A stretch of DNA of 64,000 bases from Bacteroidota bacterium (GCA_023423715.1 JAFAFC010000031.1:62001-126000), one strand, 5' to 3'; counted from the first letter of the stretch, positions 16,257-25,766 are shown. A program made the numbers and translations. The notes: a model not told the origin generated them from the letters alone.

Positions 16257-17084
16257 TTAGGGATACGGAATTGCTGATTTTAAATCAATCGGATTGTTAT
16301 ATTTTTTAATGGTAGAGCGTAATTGTTCGTTGATTTCTCTTTTGTTGTCTTTGTTTACTACGGTTCCGTCATTCAAATAAAAACTAGACGAATTACTTGA
16401 TCCTACACTGTTTTGAATAAAATTGACTGGCGATTCATAAAATTTCAATTTGGTGCTAACGTATTTTTCACGAGTCGTTGGTACGGCAATTTTTTCTGCC
16501 ATATCCAAGAATGAATTTTTCTGTTTTCCTTCTAATTTATGTGATTTTGCAAGAATCCAATAGTAGTTGTTTCCCGAATCGCTCAGTTCAATAATAAGTC
16601 CTGGTAGGCCACGGAATTTGTATGGGCCTTCATGAATTGGGATTTCGGGAGTAAACCATGCGGTCCAATTTCGTCCGCCCCAGTTGGTTGTTGCTTTTTG
16701 CACAGTAAGATTCCCCAGTTTTTTCTTCTCATCAACCAATTTCCAATCTTGCGAATCTTGAGATGGAACTTTTAAAACGGTGTTTTCTAGTAAATCTAGT
16801 TCATTAAACGTCGATTTTCCAAGATCATGAGACGTAATTGTTGAAGTATTTAGCTTCATATTCACGGGAAATGGAATATTGTTAACCATTAAAGAATCGG
16901 CAACAAAATAATCGCGAATGTAATATTTGGCGACATTATCTTGAATGTCGAGATGATAATTTTCTTTGGTTATTAAACTTGAAGTTGAATCTTTTTTATA
17001 ATTCAATTCGTAAATAAAGCGTTGGTTTTGCGCCGAAGCAACGATGCTTACTAGGATTAGTAAAAAAGCTATTTTAGTTTTCAT
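16257..17084 (-). CDS. GLPGLI family secreted protein
   Basis: The ATG at 17084 gives 275 residues starting MKTKIAFLLILVSIVASAQN, a clean signal peptide; an earlier in-frame ATG at 17096 would add four residues. The family signature GLPGLI is at 159-164 within FRGLPGLIIELSD. WTAWFTPEIPI precedes it, as usual for the family. GLPGLI proteins are exported proteins of Bacteroidota without a known role. The start overlaps the end of the upstream gene by 11 bases, so the two are translated from one message and may act together. Confidence 0.9.
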   Translation of the reverse strand: MKTKIAFLLILVSIVASAQNQRFIYELNYKKDSTSSLITKENYHLDIQDNVAKYYIRDYFVADSLMVNNIPFPVNMKLNTSTITSHDLGKSTFNELDLLENTVLKVPSQDSQDWKLVDEKKKLGNLTVQKATTNWGGRNWTAWFTPEIPIHEGPYKFRGLPGLIIELSDSGNNYYWILAKSHKLEGKQKNSFLDMAEKIAVPTTREKYVSTKLKFYESPVNFIQNSVGSSNSSSFYLNDGTVVNKDNKREINEQLRSTIKKYNNPIDLKSAIPYP

Positions 17085-18237
17085 GATCTTGTTCATTAAT
17101 AAATTCTTGTTCTTCTTTTGTTAAATTGATTAAATCTTTGTTTTCGGTGACTGGAATTGAGTTCCAATACGCTGAAAATAGATTTACTGGTTTTTCTAAA
17201 CCGGTCATAGTACTTGGCTTGAAATTTTTAAATACAATTTCGCGAACTGAAGCGTTGTCGTAGGTTTTATTATCAACTATAAATTTGAAACCGCTACCTT
17301 TTTGTGCGACTTTAGAAGGAACGTACTGATTATCAATTTTGTAAAATTCGTAAAGAATATAGCCATCGCCTAACTGATGCTCATAAGGGATTCCACTTTC
17401 ATCCTTTAATTTGTAGGGTTTAAAAGAACTTTGGATAAAGTTTTTGTCAAGATAAGTTATCGCTTGATCCTTTTTTTGATAAAGAATAGTTCCTTTATAA
17501 ATTAAATTGGTATCCGTTTTTACCGAGTAGAAAATTTCTTGCTTATCAGCATCTTCAAATACAACCTTTGCGGATGTTTTCGAACCCTTGAATTTTGTAA
17601 GACGAATCAGGCGATTTAGTTCATGATTAAAAAATATGTTGCCGATGTAATCTTGACTTTGGTCCTGTTTCTTAACTTTAATGTTATTCTGTGAAGGAAT
17701 TATTTTTTTATACCGCAAATATTCATATTGAAATTGGACAAAATTGTCATGTTCACGCTTGAAATTCTCTTTTGCATTGAATTTTCCATCACGACTCCAA
17801 AATTTTCCATCAGCAACAATAAGTGTTTTTAATTCATTGTTTTCTGAAGATTTTTGCCAATAGGTGATGTCGAAAATTGCAGGTTTTGTATAATAAATAT
17901 CGTCATAGCGTTTCAGAACATTTTGTAAAAATTTGGTAAGGTCAATAGACACAATTTTTACTTCGTCAATATTTCGGTATTGAGGTTTCAGGGAAATACT
18001 TTCTTTTAATGGAGTTTTGTCTAAATCAACATATCCAGAAGCGCTAATGTTGAGATTTTTAGCATCGGATGGGAGCAATGCAATACCATCTTCATTGGTA
18101 TAATACACTTGATTGTTCGAAATAATTCGGGCTCCAGAAATGTTTTTCTGATCCTCAGAATCGATGATTTTAATTTTGAATGTTTGCGCTTGAATAAAAC
18201 TACAAACCAAGAGTGCAAAAATAAATGTTCCTTTCAT
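17074..18237 (-). CDS. Secreted protein with carboxypeptidase-regulatory-like N-domain
   Basis: The ATG at 18237 gives 387 residues beginning MKGTFIFALLVCSFIQAQ, a signal peptide; the extended TTG start at 18258 is rejected because it spoils this signal. Residues about 20-90 look like a CarboxypepD_reg-type beta-sandwich (KIIDSEDQKNISGARIISNN, then ISASGYVDLDK). The remainder resembles flavobacterial proteins of unknown function often located with GLPGLI genes. It overlaps the GLPGLI gene, so both are probably exported to the periplasm or surface as a functional pair. Confidence 0.75.
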   Translation of the reverse strand: MKGTFIFALLVCSFIQAQTFKIKIIDSEDQKNISGARIISNNQVYYTNEDGIALLPSDAKNLNISASGYVDLDKTPLKESISLKPQYRNIDEVKIVSIDLTKFLQNVLKRYDDIYYTKPAIFDITYWQKSSENNELKTLIVADGKFWSRDGKFNAKENFKREHDNFVQFQYEYLRYKKIIPSQNNIKVKKQDQSQDYIGNIFFNHELNRLIRLTKFKGSKTSAKVVFEDADKQEIFYSVKTDTNLIYKGTILYQKKDQAITYLDKNFIQSSFKPYKLKDESGIPYEHQLGDGYILYEFYKIDNQYVPSKVAQKGSGFKFIVDNKTYDNASVREIVFKNFKPSTMTGLEKPVNLFSAYWNSIPVTENKDLINLTKEEQEFINEQDHEN

Positions 18238-18309
18238 AGATAGGGTTTTGTAAAGCAAATGTAGATGCCCAAAGGCAGTAAAAATTGTAAAAATGGAAAC
18301 TAAAATGTG

Positions 18310-19155
18310 TTAAATAATCAACCAGATGTTTTGTTTTTCTAAATCTGTTTTTGAAGTGAAAACTTTAGGTGTAAAATGCGTAATAGCTTTAAAATCACGG
18401 TTGAAATGCGCTTGGTCAAAGAATAGATTTTCTAAAGAAACCTCAGTTAATGCAGCTTTTGGATTTTTTAGCATCGTTAACGATTTCCTAAAACGTAAAA
18501 TTCGTCGGTAATCGGACGGGGATTTTCCAATTTTTAATTTGAAATACTGATTTAGATATTGCCTTGAAATGGTATTTTTTTGAGCAATTTGCTCTATTTT
18601 ATCGTCGGTTTCTAATGCAAGTAGCAGTTTGTTGATTAAGGAATCTTTGCGATTTTGAAACCTTTCAATAAAAAAGTTCTCCAAAAACTGAATTTGATCT
18701 TTTCGATTTGGTAAGTCAAAAATTGGTGCTATTTTTTGCGTAAAATCTCGTTCGGGCTGAAAGTTTTCCATTGATTTGGGCTGATAGAAAAGCTCCATCT
18801 CAGGAAAAAAGAAATTCATTCCGAATGGTTTAAAATAGATCGTAATTTCGTCAACAGCCTCTAAATAATGGACTTTTAAAGGTTTGGTATAATGATATGT
18901 TAAGCTTGAAATGTAATTTGGTTGCGACGATTTTCGAATAAAAACCTCATTATCTCTAATTTCCAAAACGGCATTTCGTATTAAAGTTAGAATGCAAAAA
19001 TTGTTGGGAAAAGTATAGTATTCATAAGGGAAATTGCCTTCCTTTTTCAAAAAATAGAAGCCTTCTAAATAGTTTTGGAGAAGTTCAGTTTTCGGAATGT
19101 AAAAATCTACCATAGATGTTTCGTATTTCGGGCTAAAAATACCTTTTATCCACAT
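18310..19155 (-). CDS. AraC-family transcriptional regulator
   Basis: The 281-residue protein has a C-terminal AraC-type DNA-binding domain (about 180-275). The first HTH is IEQIAQKNTISRQYLNQYFK and the second is near TEVSLENLFFDQAHFNRDFK, ending with the typical FTPKVF. The N-terminal part (1-165) resembles the sensor region seen in flavobacterial AraC proteins of the DUF6597 type. Its ligand and targets are unknown. It lies 72 bases upstream of the exported pair on the same strand, so it may regulate or be co-transcribed with that pair. Confidence 0.88.
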   Translation of the reverse strand: MWIKGIFSPKYETSMVDFYIPKTELLQNYLEGFYFLKKEGNFPYEYYTFPNNFCILTLIRNAVLEIRDNEVFIRKSSQPNYISSLTYHYTKPLKVHYLEAVDEITIYFKPFGMNFFFPEMELFYQPKSMENFQPERDFTQKIAPIFDLPNRKDQIQFLENFFIERFQNRKDSLINKLLLALETDDKIEQIAQKNTISRQYLNQYFKLKIGKSPSDYRRILRFRKSLTMLKNPKAALTEVSLENLFFDQAHFNRDFKAITHFTPKVFTSKTDLEKQNIWLII

Positions 19156-19230
19156 GATTTTATGGTAAGAAATTGCTAAATTATCTCGTTAAATCGTTAA
19201 ATATTTCCTTGGATTTTTAAGAAATTCAGC

Positions 19231-19800
19231 TTATAAATCGCATAGACGTTTAGGAAATTGTTTGTCAGCAAAGGCTTTCAATGCTTGTGTGGGCTGCGAG
19301 TTTTCGTCGAGTATGCAATTTTCTTCACAAGGAACAATCTCTTGATTTTTCATGAATCGGATTACATGTTTGTTTTTGATGTAGTAGCGTTCCTCATAGG
19401 TTTCAGGCTCCAAACCCGCTGGCCCACCGATATAGCGTTCATAAATAAAAAATACGTTGTTTTGATCATAATAATACTCGGTGTAGGATTCTCCATCGCC
19501 TAAATACCCCCATTGAATGCTAATTTTGATAATTTTTCCATTTTCAAAATAATAATTAATCGTATTTTCTACGTCACAAGTGAATGTAAAGCTTTGTGGT
19601 TTTATTTTTTTAGCGTTGATGGTCGCATACTGCTTTTTAATCCATTGGATATGTTCTTGATCTGCAGATTCGTTGGTGTCCTTTAGTTTTAATGAATCTA
19701 CTTTTTCAAGAGTTTGTGCAGTTTCTTTAGTAGTATCTTCTTTTTTTTGACATTGCAGCAGCAATAAAAGAATGACGGATATGGAAAGTAATTTTCTCAT
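19231..19800 (-). CDS. Hypothetical lipoprotein
   Basis: The 189-residue product has a lipoprotein signal with LLLLQC (Cys17 after MRKLLSISVILLLLLQ). A Lys/Glu/Thr-rich linker follows (about 18-50). The body has alternating beta-type sequence with several Tyr-rich stretches (YTEYYYDQNNVFFIYERYIG) and a cysteine pair near VPCEENC. I recognise no domain; it resembles many Bacteroidota cell-surface lipoproteins of unknown role. It is a single gene next to the AraC regulator and divergent from the tandem exported paralogues. Confidence 0.6.
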   Translation of the reverse strand: MRKLLSISVILLLLLQCQKKEDTTKETAQTLEKVDSLKLKDTNESADQEHIQWIKKQYATINAKKIKPQSFTFTCDVENTINYYFENGKIIKISIQWGYLGDGESYTEYYYDQNNVFFIYERYIGGPAGLEPETYEERYYIKNKHVIRFMKNQEIVPCEENCILDENSQPTQALKAFADKQFPKRLCDL

Positions 19801-20008
19801 TGTGTAATTTTTAAAAAAGGTAAGAAAATATTTTTTAAAGGAGTAGTCTTCTTTTTTATTGTCTAGTATTAGAAGTGTTAATTATTTTAGAACAAAGAGT
19901 CTTTTAGATTTTTATTTTTCTATTTTTTGTGATTTTTATGTTTATTTTTCTTTCCTGTAGTTAATGTTCTGATTATTATTGGTTTATTGATAGTTTGTTT
20001 TCAAATAA

Positions 20009-20040
20009 ATTGTAAAAAGTTGATTTTTTAAGTACCTTTG
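20009..20040 (+). promoter_or_regulatory. Bacteroidota-type promoter of the tandem exported genes
   Basis: ATTG (20009-20012), a 20-base spacer and TACCTTTG (20033-20040) match the consensus apart from the first base of the -33 element. It lies 26 bases before the ATG at 20067. Confidence 0.55.
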
Positions 20041-20066
20041 TCGGCTAGTTTAAAAAATTCAATTGT

Positions 20067-20723
20067 ATGAAAAATAAAGTTTATTTTCTTGGATTTGTAG
20101 TGGCAAGTTTGTCGCTTAATGCACAAGTAGGGGTAGGTACTACAACACCAACAGAAAAATTAGATGTGGATGGAACACTTAGGGTTCGTAAACTACCTAA
20201 TGATGGTGAAGTAGGGATTTATACAACGGGACAAAATACCAATTCTGGAAATACAGCTACCCAAACTTTTAAGGCAAGCACGCCATTGATGGTTGATGCT
20301 AATGGAGTTATGGGAACTACAACCTATGGAAGTTTGGTGCCTAATGCTAATCTATTTGATAGTCAAGTGAATAAAACTAAAGATGATTCAAACGCCATGT
20401 TTGTTATAAAACGTTTTACCTTGGAAGATAATACACTCCCAGATACTTCGGTAGGAAGGTATTCTACATCGGGTATGGATACAGGGATGAGTGTTGCAAA
20501 TTGGCAAGGGATTATTTCAAATATTAGTTTTAAACTTACTTCTGAAACGAATAACCCTAATGCTGCTTTTGATATTAATCAACCTTTTAATTATAGATTG
20601 CAGGGTGGGCCCACTGGGAATTGGAAAATTATAGGAGATCTTCCTAACATGAAGGAAACCGCGTTCGTAGATATACTATTTATTAAAGCGAGTATTGTTG
20701 CTGCGGAAGATCGCAGCAAATAA
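20067..20723 (+). CDS. Exported protein of a tandem paralogue pair (A)
   Basis: The 218-residue product has a signal peptide (MKNKVYFLGFVVASLSLNAQ). It continues VGVGTTTPTEKLDVDGTLRV, the opening common to Bacteroidota surface proteins that resemble phage tail-fibre or S74-peptidase leaders, but no S74 domain is seen. The end reads FVDILFIKASIVAAEDRSK. The next gene encodes a clear paralogue with the same order of blocks. The role is unknown; a surface or extracellular structural protein is possible. A promoter at 20009-20040 drives both. Confidence 0.7.
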   Translation: MKNKVYFLGFVVASLSLNAQVGVGTTTPTEKLDVDGTLRVRKLPNDGEVGIYTTGQNTNSGNTATQTFKASTPLMVDANGVMGTTTYGSLVPNANLFDSQVNKTKDDSNAMFVIKRFTLEDNTLPDTSVGRYSTSGMDTGMSVANWQGIISNISFKLTSETNNPNAAFDINQPFNYRLQGGPTGNWKIIGDLPNMKETAFVDILFIKASIVAAEDRSK

Positions 20724-20741
20724 ACCAAAAATAAAATTGAA

Positions 20742-21431
20742 ATGAAAAATACAATTTTTTTCGTGTTTTGTTTTTTGAGTACTTTTTTTTACGCTCAAAG
20801 CACACCTAAAGATAAAGTGGGTATCAATACGAAAACACCAACTGAAATTTTGGATGTGAATGAGACCATGCGAGTGCGCACAATCCCTAACAACAAAGCT
20901 ACTTATGTTGATGGTACTGGTACAAGTAAAACCTATACTGCGGTTTCGCCAGTTGTAGTTTCGGATAATTATAATGTTGTTGGAAGAACGACCAAGGCAG
21001 ATTTGGTTCCGAATAATACAACATCTGATTTTAATACATCAGATAACTCAACGGCTATGTTTGTTATTAGACGATTTAAAATAGGAGACTGGCCAAGTGC
21101 TAGTGGGAATGTAGGAACAGCTTTAGGAGTATATGTTCCAAACACAACAGATCCAACAAAACTTGTTCTTGTCGAAGGATCAACAATGTCAACGGCGAAA
21201 TGGGATGCTATTCTTTCTAATGTTGGCTTTGGGTTCACTAAAGCAGATGAAGTTAAAAATGTTTTTAATCAAAAGCATTTACATTCTTGGCAGTTGATTC
21301 GTAAAGATGGTGTATGGAAAATTTGGGGAGACATTAACGGGATGCAGGAAAAATCGGATTATGTAGATGTCTTATTCATCAGAAAGTCCAACGTAGCATC
21401 AGAAGAACGAAATGAATTGTATAATTGGTAA
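20742..21431 (+). CDS. Exported protein of a tandem paralogue pair (B)
   Basis: The 229-residue product follows its paralogue by 18 bases. It has a signal peptide (MKNTIFFVFCFLSTFFYAQ), then VGINTKTPTEILDVNETMRV, aligned with the VGVGTTTPTEKLDV block of protein A. Shared later blocks include NAMFVIKRF in A against TAMFVIRRF in B, and a closing VDVLFIRKSNVASEERNE. The two therefore arose by duplication and have diverged considerably. No catalytic motif is seen. A terminator at 21444-21476 ends the pair. Confidence 0.7.
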   Translation: MKNTIFFVFCFLSTFFYAQSTPKDKVGINTKTPTEILDVNETMRVRTIPNNKATYVDGTGTSKTYTAVSPVVVSDNYNVVGRTTKADLVPNNTTSDFNTSDNSTAMFVIRRFKIGDWPSASGNVGTALGVYVPNTTDPTKLVLVEGSTMSTAKWDAILSNVGFGFTKADEVKNVFNQKHLHSWQLIRKDGVWKIWGDINGMQEKSDYVDVLFIRKSNVASEERNELYNW

Positions 21432-21443
21432 TTAAAAAAAACT

Positions 21444-21476
21444 AAAAAGAAGGGAAAATTTTCCTTCTTTTTTTAT
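21444..21476 (+). terminator. Intrinsic terminator after the paralogue pair
   Basis: AAAAGAAGGGAAAA pairs with TTTTCCTTCTTTT with one bulged G, followed by a T run. Confidence 0.75.
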
Positions 21477-21487
21477 GTGATTTCTTC

Positions 21488-22321
21488 TTATTTAAAAATG
21501 TCTTGCAAAAACGTTTTCAGTTCTTGCCAGGACTTTTCATCAGCTTCTTTATTGTACGCAATTTTTAAGTCGAATTTTTTTCCAATTTCCGTTGCTTCAG
21601 GATTGGTGAATGCGTGAACGGCATTAGGATAACTTTCAAATTTATAGTTGATTATAGCCGAGTCCATTTCTTTTTTGAAAGCGGTGATTTCTTCAGGCGA
21701 AATAAAACTATCGGCAGCCCCATTTAAAACAAGAACTTTTACTGTAGAATTTGTTGGTTTTACACCAGTCATCAAGTTTCCATGAAAACTAGCAACTCCT
21801 TTAAGATCGGCTTCTTGTCTTCCCATATTGAGTGCCATGGCACCACCAAAACAATAACCTAAAACAGCCATTTTACTAGCGTCGGCATTTGGAAGTTCCA
21901 GCGCTTTTTGCTTCGCAGCATCAAAAACACGTTTAGCAAGGGGAGAATCGGTATAAAAGCCGCTAGCTTCTTTGTTCGCCGCTTCTGGATTATCAACCAC
22001 TTTCCCTTCGCCGTAATAATCAACTGCAACCGCAAGATAGCCTAGTTCAGCAAGCTGTTTGGCTCTGCTTTTGGCATAATCATTTAGTCCCCACCATTCT
22101 GGAATCACAAAAACGACGGGTCTTTTTTCCGTTTCATCTCCTTGGAAAGCAGCAAATGAAGCGTATTCTTTTCCATTCAAAGTATAGTTTAAGGTTTTCT
22201 CTGTAAGCATTTTTGTTTCTTGAGATTCAGTTGGAGCGGTTTTTTGCTCTTTCTGAGTGCACGAAATTCCAAAACTTAGGATTACAGCACACGAAATAAT
22301 TTTAACAAAGGATTTTTGCAT
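21488..22321 (-). CDS. Dienelactone-hydrolase family lipoprotein
   Basis: The 277-residue protein has a lipobox near GISC (Cys21) and is probably envelope-anchored. The hydrolase fold shows PEWWGLNDYAKSRA (74-87) and the nucleophile elbow GYCFGG with Cys157, the cysteine nucleophile typical of dienelactone hydrolases. AADSFISPEE and NAVHAFTNPE supply the Asp and His. The natural substrate of such periplasmic members is unknown and may not be dienelactone. It is a single minus-strand gene with an ATG at 22321. Confidence 0.88.
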   Translation of the reverse strand: MQKSFVKIISCAVILSFGISCTQKEQKTAPTESQETKMLTEKTLNYTLNGKEYASFAAFQGDETEKRPVVFVIPEWWGLNDYAKSRAKQLAELGYLAVAVDYYGEGKVVDNPEAANKEASGFYTDSPLAKRVFDAAKQKALELPNADASKMAVLGYCFGGAMALNMGRQEADLKGVASFHGNLMTGVKPTNSTVKVLVLNGAADSFISPEEITAFKKEMDSAIINYKFESYPNAVHAFTNPEATEIGKKFDLKIAYNKEADEKSWQELKTFLQDIFK

Positions 22322-22387
22322 TTTTCAGTCTTTTTATTCAAATAAAACTAAGAAAATAATTTTAAAGTTGTTTAAAATCAATCGGAT

Positions 22388-23047
22388 TTAGTTAAGGAAT
22401 TTTCCAAAAAAGGATTTGATGTTAAAGTAATATTTAATTTCGGATCCATCTGGTTTTTGAAGAGTTAGCACATCGTAAGGATTTCCATTTTTGTGCATTA
22501 AGGATTGTAGCTTCATTTTACAATCTACACAATTTTGTCTTACATATTCATATTCCTCCCGAACACTATTTACTTTAATCGCAGTTTCATAGGAACTACC
22601 ACGTCTATTATCCTCTGTCATTTTTCGGGTATCGGTGAATTCATAGGAATCAGAATTCATATCAACACTGATTTTTTCGGCTTTGAAACGAACCTGGTTT
22701 TTGTTCAAAATTTTATATTCATAAATGTCCGTTAGGTTAGATTCTTTGTGATGTTCGAAGAATTTTCCGTTTTCAATCCACCAAGTTCCAGTTTCTTGTG
22801 AAGTGTAATGATCTCCGCTTTTATTTAAGTCGAAGTTTAAAATAAAAGATCCATCCTCTGTTCTTGACATTTCCCAATTTTTAGTTACTCCTTCAAGTTG
22901 TTTGTCTTGTTCAGTTCCTGTCCAGACTCCGACAAGTTGGGGGTCTATCTTCTTTCCGTTTTTTAACGTAACTAAATTAGCAGATGTAGAGCAGGAAGTG
23001 ATGGAAATTAAGCTAATAAAAGCTAAAAAGTAAATGTAGTTTTTCAT
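22388..23047 (-). CDS. Hypothetical lipoprotein with lipocalin-like sequence
   Basis: The 219-residue product has lipoprotein signal ISITSC (Cys19). Residues 38-110 read GVWTGTEQDKQLEGVTKNWE and then alternating beta strands (FILNFDLNKSGDHYTSQETG), like the small beta-barrel proteins found in Bacteroidota. A Cys-x-x-Cys (NCVDC) lies near residue 173. No catalytic motif is recognised. It is a single gene between the hydrolase and the thioredoxin-TonB pair. Confidence 0.55.
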   Translation of the reverse strand: MKNYIYFLAFISLISITSCSTSANLVTLKNGKKIDPQLVGVWTGTEQDKQLEGVTKNWEMSRTEDGSFILNFDLNKSGDHYTSQETGTWWIENGKFFEHHKESNLTDIYEYKILNKNQVRFKAEKISVDMNSDSYEFTDTRKMTEDNRRGSSYETAIKVNSVREEYEYVRQNCVDCKMKLQSLMHKNGNPYDVLTLQKPDGSEIKYYFNIKSFFGKFLN

Positions 23048-23105
23048 AGAAAATATAATTTGGTTTCTATTTTCTAATTTACATATTTAGCTGATTCAAA
23101 ATTTT

Positions 23106-23585
23106 TTAATTTGACTTTTTTGAAAAATAAATAAGAATGTTTTGCAACTCTTGTGCATTTAGAAAACCAGAATATTGAAATAAGATTTGGTTTTGCGGAC
23201 TGATAACTAAAATAAGAGGATAACTTGCTGGATTATTTTCTTGGCTAAAGTGTGAAGCAAGTTCATGAATTCCTGTTTTAGTTCCATGTGGAATGTAGTG
23301 AAACTCCTTTCCTAAGTAAGTTATAGTACACTTTTCTTCAGCATCGAAATTGATGAAATAGTATTTTTCGTTGATGAGATTTTCAATTTTTTTATTTTTG
23401 AAAGTCGTTCTCTTCATAGCGTGACAATAGGAACACCAATTTGTTTGGATGAATATCAATGTGTTTTTAGGTTCGTCTTTCTGCTGTTTTTCCAAAATTT
23501 CAAACGAACTAGTTTGAAGTTGAGCAAAAGAATTGGGCGAAAAACAAACTGCAAATAGTACGCTGAAAATTAGCCACGTTCTCAT
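23106..23585 (-). CDS. Periplasmic thioredoxin-like protein
   Basis: The 159-residue protein has a signal peptide ending near NSFAQ (residue 21). The active site is NWCSYC with Cys51 and Cys54, followed by the cis-proline region ASYPLILVIS. This is the thioredoxin fold of SoxW/DsbD-gamma type envelope redox proteins. The CSYC pair is usual for periplasmic reductases. It lies one base downstream of a TonB receptor gene, so it is probably co-translated and may keep reduced the Cys-x-x-Cys in that receptor's plug. That link is inference. Confidence 0.82.
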   Translation of the reverse strand: MRTWLIFSVLFAVCFSPNSFAQLQTSSFEILEKQQKDEPKNTLIFIQTNWCSYCHAMKRTTFKNKKIENLINEKYYFINFDAEEKCTITYLGKEFHYIPHGTKTGIHELASHFSQENNPASYPLILVISPQNQILFQYSGFLNAQELQNILIYFSKKSN

Positions 23586-23586
23586 G

Positions 23587-25647
23587 TTAATTGATTTTCA
23601 TTCGTATTCCTAAAAAACCTCGAATTCCTTGGTTGGGTGCATACATATACGATGGATCAAAAGTTAATGCGTATGGGTTTTCGGGAGTTGCAAGAACCTT
23701 TCCTTGAGCGTCGTATTCTACATTTTTATCAAATGGATCGTGTGATCGTGCGAGTAGGAATGGGGTACTTTTATTCGGAGTCCAATTGAGGAGGTTTTTT
23801 ACTCCAGCATAAATTTCAAATTTCTTGAAACCAGAATACGTCATTTGAATGTTTTGTATGCTCCACCAAGGTGACATTGCTGGTCGCGGATCAAGTTCTC
23901 CTAGAAGTGGTAAACGCATCGGACTGTATAAATTTCCCGTGTAATCAATGAGTAAATTCCAGGGTTGGATGGTGTACGAAATTGCCCAAGTTGCCGTAAA
24001 TTTTTCGGTGAGCATTTGTTGTTCTTTTTTTCCATTTTCCGTAATGGTGTTTTCCATGGCTGTGGCTCCCACCAAAAACTTCAGTCCATTCGAAAGTGAA
24101 AAGTCGGTATTTAAACTAATTCCTTTACTCACCGCATGTCCATCCAAATTATCATAAAGAATAGAATTACTGTCGGTTTCATAATCAGGAACAATTTTAT
24201 TGGTGAAATAGGTGTAAAATGTAGAAAAGTCTAAACCAAATATAGAACCCGAATCGGTATAGAATTTTTTGATGTAATTCAGGTTGATATTGTATGATTT
24301 CTCGGGCTTAAGGTCGTTTTCAATAATAACATCTCGAGCTCCTGTTAAAGCTGCATGGTCTTCAGTGAAGAGGTTGACAACTCGAAATCCAGTTCCTGCA
24401 TTGATTCGAAAAACCGAAGTCGGATTCGGATTCCATTTGTACGCAATTCGTGGTGTTAAAATACCTCCATGAACCGAATGATGGTCGTAACGAGTTCCTA
24501 AAAGTAATGTGTGTTGGTCTTGGATGGCGATTTCATCTTGCAGAAAAATTCCAGGAAGCCAGTTTTTTTCGGCTTGCTTTTCGGTGGCTGGCGTATTATC
24601 GTTGTAATATGTGTAGCGTAACGCTGTTCCTAATAGAAAATCATGATTCGTTATTTTTTTGTCCCAAGTCAGTTGACCAAACGCAATTTTCTGATTAGCG
24701 ATATACGATGTCGTCCCATAACGGCTATCTTGATCGTGATTTACAAGTGAAAATGAAAAATGAATTGGCTCTTTTACAGGAAGTTGATACGTTCCTAAAA
24801 GTTCTGCTCGATTGGTGTAAATGCTTTCGCCATAAATTTCGTCGCCGCCGCGAAAAGTTTTATTCCATCGGATGTCGCCACCCCAACGGTCTTCATACAA
24901 ATAGCGTCCTGCAAGACTAAATACTCTTGAATTTTCGCGTTGTATATTCCATTTTTGGAAGATGGAAATTCGATTTTGTAAAGTCACATCCGTGAATTGA
25001 TCGTTATTAAGATCATCTCGATTTTGATTTACAAAATAATTTACACCTGTTAAAATATCCGCTTTTTTTCCCAAATTAAATTTGTAACCTAAATCAACAT
25101 TCAATTCTTCCCACGTTGTTGAAAATATGTCTGCAGAAAGTTTGGGTGCGCTTTGTGGTTTTTTCGTGATAATATTAACCAAGCCACCAACGGCTTCGCT
25201 TCCGTAGAGTGAAGAAGCTGGCCCTTTTACAATTTCGATACGTTCCACCAAAGAATTAGGAATTCCAGATAAACCATAAACACTTCCAAGCGAGCTTACT
25301 ATGGGCATTCCATCTATCAAAATCATCGTATAAGGCCCTTCTAATCCATTAATGTGAATGTCACCCGTATTGCAAATGTTGCAATTGAGTTGTGGACGGA
25401 CACCGTTGATATTCTGCAAAGCATCAAAAATGGTAGGTGACGGATTTTTTTTAAAGTATGTAGGCGAATAAACTTCCACAGGAACTGGACTTTTCAGTTT
25501 GGTTACGGCTTTTAATGTGCCGCTTATTACAACTTCTTCAATACCCAAATCCTTGGACAGGCTATCTGGGTTTTGCTGAGAAAAAATGAATGTTGAAAAT
25601 AGTAGAAATCCGAGAGTGAACCAATTGGATAAGAACGTTATTCGCAT
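23587..25647 (-). CDS. TonB-dependent receptor with Cys-x-x-Cys plug
   Basis: The 686-residue outer-membrane receptor has a signal peptide (ends near IFSQQ). The plug (about 45-170) contains NCNICNTGDIHINGLEG with Cys89 and Cys92, then LIDGMPIVSSLGSVYGLSG and RIEIVKGPASSLYGSEAVGG. A 22-strand barrel follows, ending in a typical beta-signal (GFLGIRMKIN). It lacks a carboxypeptidase-like N-domain, so it is a shorter receptor of the iron, colicin or heme-type side. The ligand cannot be named from the sequence. Paired with the thioredoxin gene. Confidence 0.9.
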   Translation of the reverse strand: MRITFLSNWFTLGFLLFSTFIFSQQNPDSLSKDLGIEEVVISGTLKAVTKLKSPVPVEVYSPTYFKKNPSPTIFDALQNINGVRPQLNCNICNTGDIHINGLEGPYTMILIDGMPIVSSLGSVYGLSGIPNSLVERIEIVKGPASSLYGSEAVGGLVNIITKKPQSAPKLSADIFSTTWEELNVDLGYKFNLGKKADILTGVNYFVNQNRDDLNNDQFTDVTLQNRISIFQKWNIQRENSRVFSLAGRYLYEDRWGGDIRWNKTFRGGDEIYGESIYTNRAELLGTYQLPVKEPIHFSFSLVNHDQDSRYGTTSYIANQKIAFGQLTWDKKITNHDFLLGTALRYTYYNDNTPATEKQAEKNWLPGIFLQDEIAIQDQHTLLLGTRYDHHSVHGGILTPRIAYKWNPNPTSVFRINAGTGFRVVNLFTEDHAALTGARDVIIENDLKPEKSYNINLNYIKKFYTDSGSIFGLDFSTFYTYFTNKIVPDYETDSNSILYDNLDGHAVSKGISLNTDFSLSNGLKFLVGATAMENTITENGKKEQQMLTEKFTATWAISYTIQPWNLLIDYTGNLYSPMRLPLLGELDPRPAMSPWWSIQNIQMTYSGFKKFEIYAGVKNLLNWTPNKSTPFLLARSHDPFDKNVEYDAQGKVLATPENPYALTFDPSYMYAPNQGIRGFLGIRMKIN

Positions 25648-25740
25648 AAAAATTTTAAATTATTAAAATGAAATAAAAAATGTTAGACAAAGCTAATAAT
25701 TTTTATTTTGAAATTGAAATAATTCTTCTTTAAATAAAAA

Positions 25741-25766
25741 ATTCCCATCCAAAAAAGGATGGGAAT
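25741..25766 (-). terminator. Terminator of the 25797-26369 gene
   Basis: ATTCCCATCC (25741-25750) and GGATGGGAAT (25757-25766) form a perfect 10-bp stem. The minus strand has a T run after it (complement of A at 25736-25740). Confidence 0.85.
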
